Under the pieces are notes generated by a model that had not been told where the DNA came from, did no database searches, and worked only from the letters and a program-made list of their open reading frames with translations. A stretch of 64,000 nucleotides of DNA from an uncultured Flavobacteriaceae bacterium. Its GTDB lineage: Bacteria > Bacteroidota > Bacteroidia > Flavobacteriales > Flavobacteriaceae. The translations under genes and the position numbers were made by a program. Positions 60,156 through 64,000 of this stretch are shown in pieces. The stretch spans positions 124,001 to 188,000 of the forward strand of contig CANLWB010000003.1 of NCBI GenBank assembly GCA_947494695.1, read 5' to 3'. Position 1 is the first letter of the stretch; each line of letters opens with the position of its first letter.

Positions 60156-61427
60156 ATGACAATTAGACTCATCACCACAAAAGAAATTCGTATTATTTTG
60201 GTAGTGCTAACAATAAATTTGTTCTCATGCGAGCAGTCAAAGACTCTTGAAAGTCAGCAACCGGAAACTTTCGAAAGTGCATCCTATAAGCGTTTCCGAG
60301 AAGGTAAAATTCGCTATGAGAAATTTAACGAGTTTAACACGCAATTTAAATTTACAAAACTAGAAGGGTTTGAATTCGATAAGGGTATTGAACGCTACTA
60401 CCCTTCAAGTGTCATAAAAGTAGATGATACATATTACATGTGGTATTCCAAGCCCAAGCCTCATACGGAAGTGGTAGGACCTAATGAGGCCACTGACTCA
60501 TTAAGAGCTTTTCATTGGGATCTGTGCGAAGTATGGTATGCCACGTCAACCGATGGCTACGCATGGGAAGAACAAGGTATCGCAATTCATCGAGGGAAAG
60601 CGGGGCGTTACAATCATCGCAGTGTTTTTAATCCCGATATACTGGTTGTAAATGGTAAGTACTATCTGGCTTATCAGGCGGCAGGAAGTATAAAGGATGC
60701 CCGTTGGTCAAAACAATTCCGAACCTCTGGTGATTTTGTACCAAATGTTATCGGTATGTCTGTGGCCAACTCCCCTAATGGTCCGTGGAAAGCATTAGAC
60801 AAACCAATTTTAAAACCTGGTCCAGAGCAAGATGCCTGGGATGGAGAGGTTATACATGAACCTACTTTTTTTGTTAAAGGCGGACAATATTTTTTATACT
60901 ATAAGAGTCATGGCCGATTGCCCTGGACACCTAATATCTCCTCGGGAGAATTTAATAAAGCGCATGCCGATGTACCTCTGGCTACGGGAGTCGCCATCGC
61001 TAACCATCCTGAAGGCCCTTATATTAAGTCAAAATATAACCCTGTGCTAATGGGAGGACACGGAAGTATGGTCTGGCCATACCGCAATGGCGTATGTGCC
61101 ACCTTACCTGAAGGGCCAGAAAGAAATAGTATCTTATTCTCGGAAGATGGTATAAATTTTCATCCCGTTATTCAGGGGTTAACTGTTCCCAAAGGTGGCG
61201 GGTGCTATCGTTCGGGACATTTCACCGATGTTGATGAGCAGCCCGGACCTGGTTTAACCTGGGGAATCAGCCATATGTTGTACCCTTATTATCACTTTGT
61301 ACGTTTTGAATGCGACTTATCTTTGGAACATGGTGATAACGTGCAAAAAGGACATCAAGTCATTCAAGACTATATGAATAACGATGCATATGAGTATGAT
61401 TCGAGTTTAGACCCAGATACTAAATAG
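60156..61427 (+). CDS. GH117-like glycoside hydrolase lipoprotein
   Basis: Protein of 423 residues with lipobox Cys25 (NLFSCEQSK). ESASYKRFREGKIRYEKF (from about 40) matches the N-terminal helix SxAxxR-like motif of GH117. The five-bladed propeller follows: RYYPSSVIKVDDTYYMWYSKP, WDLCEVWYATSTDGYAWEEQG, NHRSVFNPDILVVNGKYYLAYQ, DGEVIHEPTFFVKGGQYFLYYK, GGHGSMVWPYRNGV. GH117 enzymes remove 3,6-anhydro-L-galactose from neoagaro-oligosaccharides in marine Bacteroidota. Substrate here is inferred; GH43/GH32-type relatives are the alternative. It stands alone without SusC/SusD, sulfatase or other glycan genes. Confidence 0.68.
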   Translation: MTIRLITTKEIRIILVVLTINLFSCEQSKTLESQQPETFESASYKRFREGKIRYEKFNEFNTQFKFTKLEGFEFDKGIERYYPSSVIKVDDTYYMWYSKPKPHTEVVGPNEATDSLRAFHWDLCEVWYATSTDGYAWEEQGIAIHRGKAGRYNHRSVFNPDILVVNGKYYLAYQAAGSIKDARWSKQFRTSGDFVPNVIGMSVANSPNGPWKALDKPILKPGPEQDAWDGEVIHEPTFFVKGGQYFLYYKSHGRLPWTPNISSGEFNKAHADVPLATGVAIANHPEGPYIKSKYNPVLMGGHGSMVWPYRNGVCATLPEGPERNSILFSEDGINFHPVIQGLTVPKGGGCYRSGHFTDVDEQPGPGLTWGISHMLYPYYHFVRFECDLSLEHGDNVQKGHQVIQDYMNNDAYEYDSSLDPDTK

Positions 61428-61620
61428 ATTTAAAAATAAGGATTTAGGACATCTCATCATTAAAATTGCCATCGCCAAAGAACTCGTTGTTTATAGAAGA
61501 CCGTTAGGAACCGATAAACAAGAACGTGTCTATTTACAAACTACTTGAATTGGTATAAAAGAACTTCTCTAGGTATTTAATAGACTCAATAACTATAACG
61601 AATTGTAACATTATTTCCTC
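61428..61620. other. Gene-free stretch downstream of the GH117-like gene
   Basis: About 190 bases without a supported frame; a plus-strand peptide (HLIIKIAIAKELVVYRRPLG) is too short to interpret. The promoter of the peptidase gene follows. Confidence 0.4.
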
Positions 61621-61650
61621 TTGGAAATCCTCAAGGGTTTACTAACTTTG
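61621..61650 (+). promoter_or_regulatory. Promoter of the peptidase E-like gene
   Basis: TTG (61621-61623), exactly 19 bases, then TAACTTTG (61643-61650): a textbook Bacteroidota -33/-7 pair. The 5' leader to the ATG at 61728 is about 70 bases. Confidence 0.7.
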
Positions 61651-61727
61651 ATTCACTGTGACATGGTTCTAGTAAACTCTTTAGAAATAAAATTATTATT
61701 AATACTGCTATTTAGTATCATCAAAAA

Positions 61728-62357
61728 ATGACCTACTACTTATCATCATACAAATTTGGAAATAAAATAGAAGAATTAAAAAGACTAATTCCTAATAACA
61801 ATAGAATTGGTCATATAAACAACTCAAGGGATTGGGTGGGTAATGATCCCGAAAGAGCGAACAAACATCAAAACGAAGAAATTGAAACTCTGAATGGATT
61901 TGGATTCAAAGCTGAACCTTTAGATTTGAAAATGTATTTTCATAAAACAGATGAACTAAGACACAAAATCAATTCTTTAGGTGCCTTATGGGTTAGTGGA
62001 GGAAATACCTTTGTATTAAGGATGGCAATGAAATTAAGCGGATTTGATGACATATTTGAAGACTTAAAACATAGGGATGATTTTCTTTATGGAGGATATA
62101 GTGCAGGTATTTGTGTGTTATCCAACTCCTTAGAATCTATAGAAATTGTAGACGACCCTAATAATTTTCCATACAAAGAAATCAATGCCCCCATTTATAA
62201 AGGATTGGGAATATTTAATTACGCTTTTATGCCACACTATGATTCTGACCATTTTGAGTCTGAAGCGATAGGTAAAGAGATTCAAAGATGTATTGATAAC
62301 AAATGGCTTTTTAAAGCTTTAAGGGATGGAGATGTCATAATTGAGGAACAAATATAA
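61728..62357 (+). CDS. Peptidase E-like (S51 family) protein
   Basis: Protein of 209 residues of the class I glutamine-amidotransferase-like fold. GALWVSGGNTFVLRMAM (85-101) and YGGYSAGICVLS (121-132, Ser125 as nucleophile) are S51 motifs; the C-terminal FMPHYDSDHFES gives the His. S51 enzymes cleave Asp-X dipeptides or cyanophycin products. No signal peptide, so cytoplasmic. Its clean promoter and single-gene layout suggest independent expression. Confidence 0.88.
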   Translation: MTYYLSSYKFGNKIEELKRLIPNNNRIGHINNSRDWVGNDPERANKHQNEEIETLNGFGFKAEPLDLKMYFHKTDELRHKINSLGALWVSGGNTFVLRMAMKLSGFDDIFEDLKHRDDFLYGGYSAGICVLSNSLESIEIVDDPNNFPYKEINAPIYKGLGIFNYAFMPHYDSDHFESEAIGKEIQRCIDNKWLFKALRDGDVIIEEQI

Positions 62358-62549
62358 CAGGCAAAATACGACTAGTCAAATCGAGCTACCCTGTCATTTG
62401 CAGAGTAGCTTTAAAACAAGGCATAATACCCATTATATTCATAAACAAATAGGGTGGCAAATCATGACACCATCTTGTCCGCTTAATCATTTTTTTGGTC
62501 TCGGTCTTGAATTGACAAAACGTATCCAAATATACAACCACTTAATCCC

Positions 62550-63107
62550 CTATTCCCTCAGTTTACCAGTAAATACACTCGCCTTCGAGTTAAAAGGATT
62601 TCCTGAAGCACGTCGTAACATCACGACCTGTCCGCAGTGCCATAAAGCATCGGCTATCGGTCCGTTAATAATATTCCAAAACGGAAATTTATCATTATCA
62701 AATTGAGATACGTCATCCATGGTTCGTAAAAGATCCGAGATCTTTTTAAGATTTAACAAGGTTTGTTTTCTTTTTTCTTCAAAAGAACGCTTCTCGTCTT
62801 CTTTCTTACTTGCCTGTTGGGATACCGAATTAAGAATAAAATTGGAAAGCCCAAGAATATGGTCTATGGTTTCGGCACTGGTACGTCCAGATTCGCTCGG
62901 TTTGTATTTGAGATCTTCGCTACGTAGACCTTCTGTTGCCCAATAATAACGAAAACCAAGCCCATCGACCATTCTGGCCGCAACGGTTCCAGCTGTATAA
63001 CGTTCTGGATGCGTAGGTATTTCGTAAAAAGGTAGTTTTTCATTTTCTGATTGTGCCATAGCAAATGCTGATAATGATAAGACAAAAATTAAAGTAAGTT
63101 GTTTCAT
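62550..63107 (-). CDS. Secreted DinB-like protein
   Basis: Protein of 185 residues with signal peptide MKQLTLIFVLSLSAFAMAQ. The rest is a four-helix bundle of the DinB/YfiT kind: TAGTVAARMVDGLGFRYYWATEGL, TSAETIDHILGLSNFILNSV with the His at the metal position, and GPIADALWHCGQVVMLRRASGNP with the second conserved His near the C-terminus. Most DinB proteins are cytoplasmic, so a secreted form is uncommon. Next to a small gene (63108) and an M28 peptidase on the same strand, with 0 and 5 bases between, so an operon. Confidence 0.85.
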   Translation of the reverse strand: MKQLTLIFVLSLSAFAMAQSENEKLPFYEIPTHPERYTAGTVAARMVDGLGFRYYWATEGLRSEDLKYKPSESGRTSAETIDHILGLSNFILNSVSQQASKKEDEKRSFEEKRKQTLLNLKKISDLLRTMDDVSQFDNDKFPFWNIINGPIADALWHCGQVVMLRRASGNPFNSKASVFTGKLRE

Positions 63108-63431
63108 TTATTTTGGTTCTAAAGACATTACATAATCATAACTTTCATTTAAATAACGCGCCACGTTATCTAAATCTTCTAATATATTTTCGGGGATAAG
63201 CACATAACCTTTCATAACGGCTCCATAGGATTTGTATATGGACGAATTAAATGCTTTGATATACTTTTCCTGTACTTCCTTCGAGAATCTAATTCCTATC
63301 TCACAATCCTTATTAAATAGAGAAAACATATATCCATTGGCCGAAGTGTAGGGCATTGTTTTCCCTTTTCGATCAAATCTAGGACATTTATCTATTAGTA
63401 GGTCATAGATTTTTAGTTTCTCGTCCCACAT
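63108..63431 (-). CDS. Small cytoplasmic protein, TfoX/YjbR-like pattern
   Basis: Protein of 107 residues without a signal peptide. TSANGYMFSLFNKDCEIGIRFSKEVQEKYIKAFN followed by GAVMKGYVLIPENILEDLDNVARYLNESYDYV has the size and strand-helix order of TfoX-N/YjbR-like proteins, but the key motif is not exact. The stop codon touches the DinB-like gene (the next base is its ATG), so translation is probably coupled. Function unknown. Confidence 0.7.
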   Translation of the reverse strand: MWDEKLKIYDLLIDKCPRFDRKGKTMPYTSANGYMFSLFNKDCEIGIRFSKEVQEKYIKAFNSSIYKSYGAVMKGYVLIPENILEDLDNVARYLNESYDYVMSLEPK

Positions 63432-63436
63432 AAGTT

Positions 63437-64000
63437 TTACTTTTTTAGTTTTTCCTGGCTAGCTATCGGATTAACACCGTATTTATCAAACAAATAAACT
63501 AACGATGTCATGGTTGCGGCTCCCAACTCCAATTCACGTTTATTAACAGCATCGAAGGTATCGCTACTGGCGTGATGGTGATCGAAATAGCGCTGTGAAT
63601 CAGGCCTTAACCCTGCTAAGACATTCGTTTTTGTTTTTAAAGGCCCCACATCTGCTCCACTTCCTCCTTTTTCAAAATAATGAATTAAATAGGGCTTAAA
63701 TAAAGGCTTCCAGCTTAGTACCTGGTCAAAGCTTGCGTCTGTACAATCAAAAGAAAATCCACGTGGCGTAAAACCTCCGGCATCACTTTCTAAAGCAAAA
63801 ACGTGATTTTCTCCTTTTTTCTTGGCTACTTCTGCATATTTCTTTCCGCCTCTTAAGCCATTTTCTTCATTCATGAACAATACCACTCTTATACTTCTTT
63901 TGGGTTTTATTCCCGATGCTTTTAACAAGCGTAGTACGTCCATAGACTGTACAACTCCTGCTCCATCATCGTGAGAACCGTCACCGAGATCCCAGGAGTC
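63437..64000 (-). CDS. M28-family metallopeptidase, C-terminal part (truncated by window edge)
   Basis: About 187 C-terminal residues visible; the open frame reaches the window end, so the ATG at 63943 is internal. DSWDLGDGSHDDGAGVVQSMD at the edge holds the metal-binding HDD of the M28 aminopeptidase fold; FMNEENGLRGGKKYAEV carries the catalytic Glu and second-metal Glu, LESDAGGFTPRGFSF the Asp ligand, and DHHHASSDTFDAVNKRELELG the final His. These enzymes release amino acids from peptides, usually in periplasm or outside. Leads the small operon with the TfoX-like and DinB-like genes. Confidence 0.92.
   Translation of the reverse strand, partial: DSWDLGDGSHDDGAGVVQSMDVLRLLKASGIKPKRSIRVVLFMNEENGLRGGKKYAEVAKKKGENHVFALESDAGGFTPRGFSFDCTDASFDQVLSWKPLFKPYLIHYFEKGGSGADVGPLKTKTNVLAGLRPDSQRYFDHHHASSDTFDAVNKRELELGAATMTSLVYLFDKYGVNPIASQEKLKK

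Noticed and set aside
63437-63943. M28 gene starting at the ATG at 63943
   Set aside because: The frame remains open to 64000 and encodes the metal-binding HDD motif before that ATG, so the gene is truncated by the window.

Overview
The window is chromosomal DNA of a low-GC, probably marine member of the Flavobacteriaceae (Bacteroidota). Supporting signs: -7 promoter boxes of the TAnnTTTG type, several proteins ending in type IX secretion (T9SS) sorting domains, a carotenoid operon, Flavobacteria-typical families (DUF5606, DUF6520, Bacteroidota-type CCA/HD nucleotidyltransferase, secreted tricorn-like peptidase) and a GH117-like lipoprotein of the type used on red-algal galactans. No tRNA, rRNA, CRISPR array or prophage was seen. 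Layout: (1) 1-2577, carotenoid operon crtI(partial)-crtB-crtZ-lycopene cyclase, enough for zeaxanthin-type pigment. (2) 2561-9434, minus strand: TlpA-like thioredoxin, a duplicated-domain surface lipoprotein, a Crp/Fnr regulator, DUF5606, def, a large BspA-type leucine-rich-repeat protein lying between def and ruvX, ruvX and a small secreted protein. A perfect 20-bp palindrome lies over the -33 region of the lipoprotein promoter, directly beside the Crp/Fnr gene. (3) 9770 dapD, then 10.6-19.6 kb, a cell-surface glycan island: five glycosyltransferase genes, an LPS-kinase-like protein, an FkbM methyltransferase and a second methyltransferase-like protein, plus two decayed genes (a UDP-galactopyranose mutase and a GT2 glycosyltransferase) that are not obvious as ORFs. 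(4) 19.7-27.0 kb, housekeeping: tsaC/sua5, cca, a GNAT acetyltransferase, ctaA, a pRiA4b ORF-3-like protein, a conserved protein of unknown function and an ABC exporter pair. (5) 27.1-37.4 kb, three consecutive giant secreted proteins (914, 815 and 1635 residues) with gliding-motility-type (T9SS type B) C-termini; the first two share near-identical C-terminal halves. (6) 37.4-52.3 kb: a DUF4157 (eCIS-core) protein whose open frame continues 5' of its first ATG, uvrB, a TerB-like protein, a single-repeat DUF1456 protein, a DUF6520 secreted peptide with a membrane-anchored propeller-like partner, sucC, lysA, an APC permease and the tricorn-like peptidase. (7) 52.3-61.7 kb, an accessory region scattered with transposase remnants (IS1182-like twice, IS5-like once). 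It holds two AraC regulators, a VOC lipoprotein, a DJ-1/PfpI-NTF2 fusion, a Crp/Fnr regulator, a lactonase-like metallo-hydrolase and the GH117-like lipoprotein. A 34-bp sequence recurs after two unrelated genes here. (8) 61.7-64.0 kb: peptidase E, a secreted DinB-like protein, a small unknown protein and a partial M28 peptidase. How the parts fit: most of the window concerns the cell envelope (pigment, surface glycan, T9SS-exported adhesin-like proteins, surface lipoproteins). The decayed genes and IS remnants show that the glycan island and the 52-57 kb region are the fast-changing parts. No complete new system can be proven from sequence alone. The best candidates are the DUF6520 peptide/propeller pair, the DUF4157 protein and the cassette-like repeat near 54.2 and 57.6 kb.
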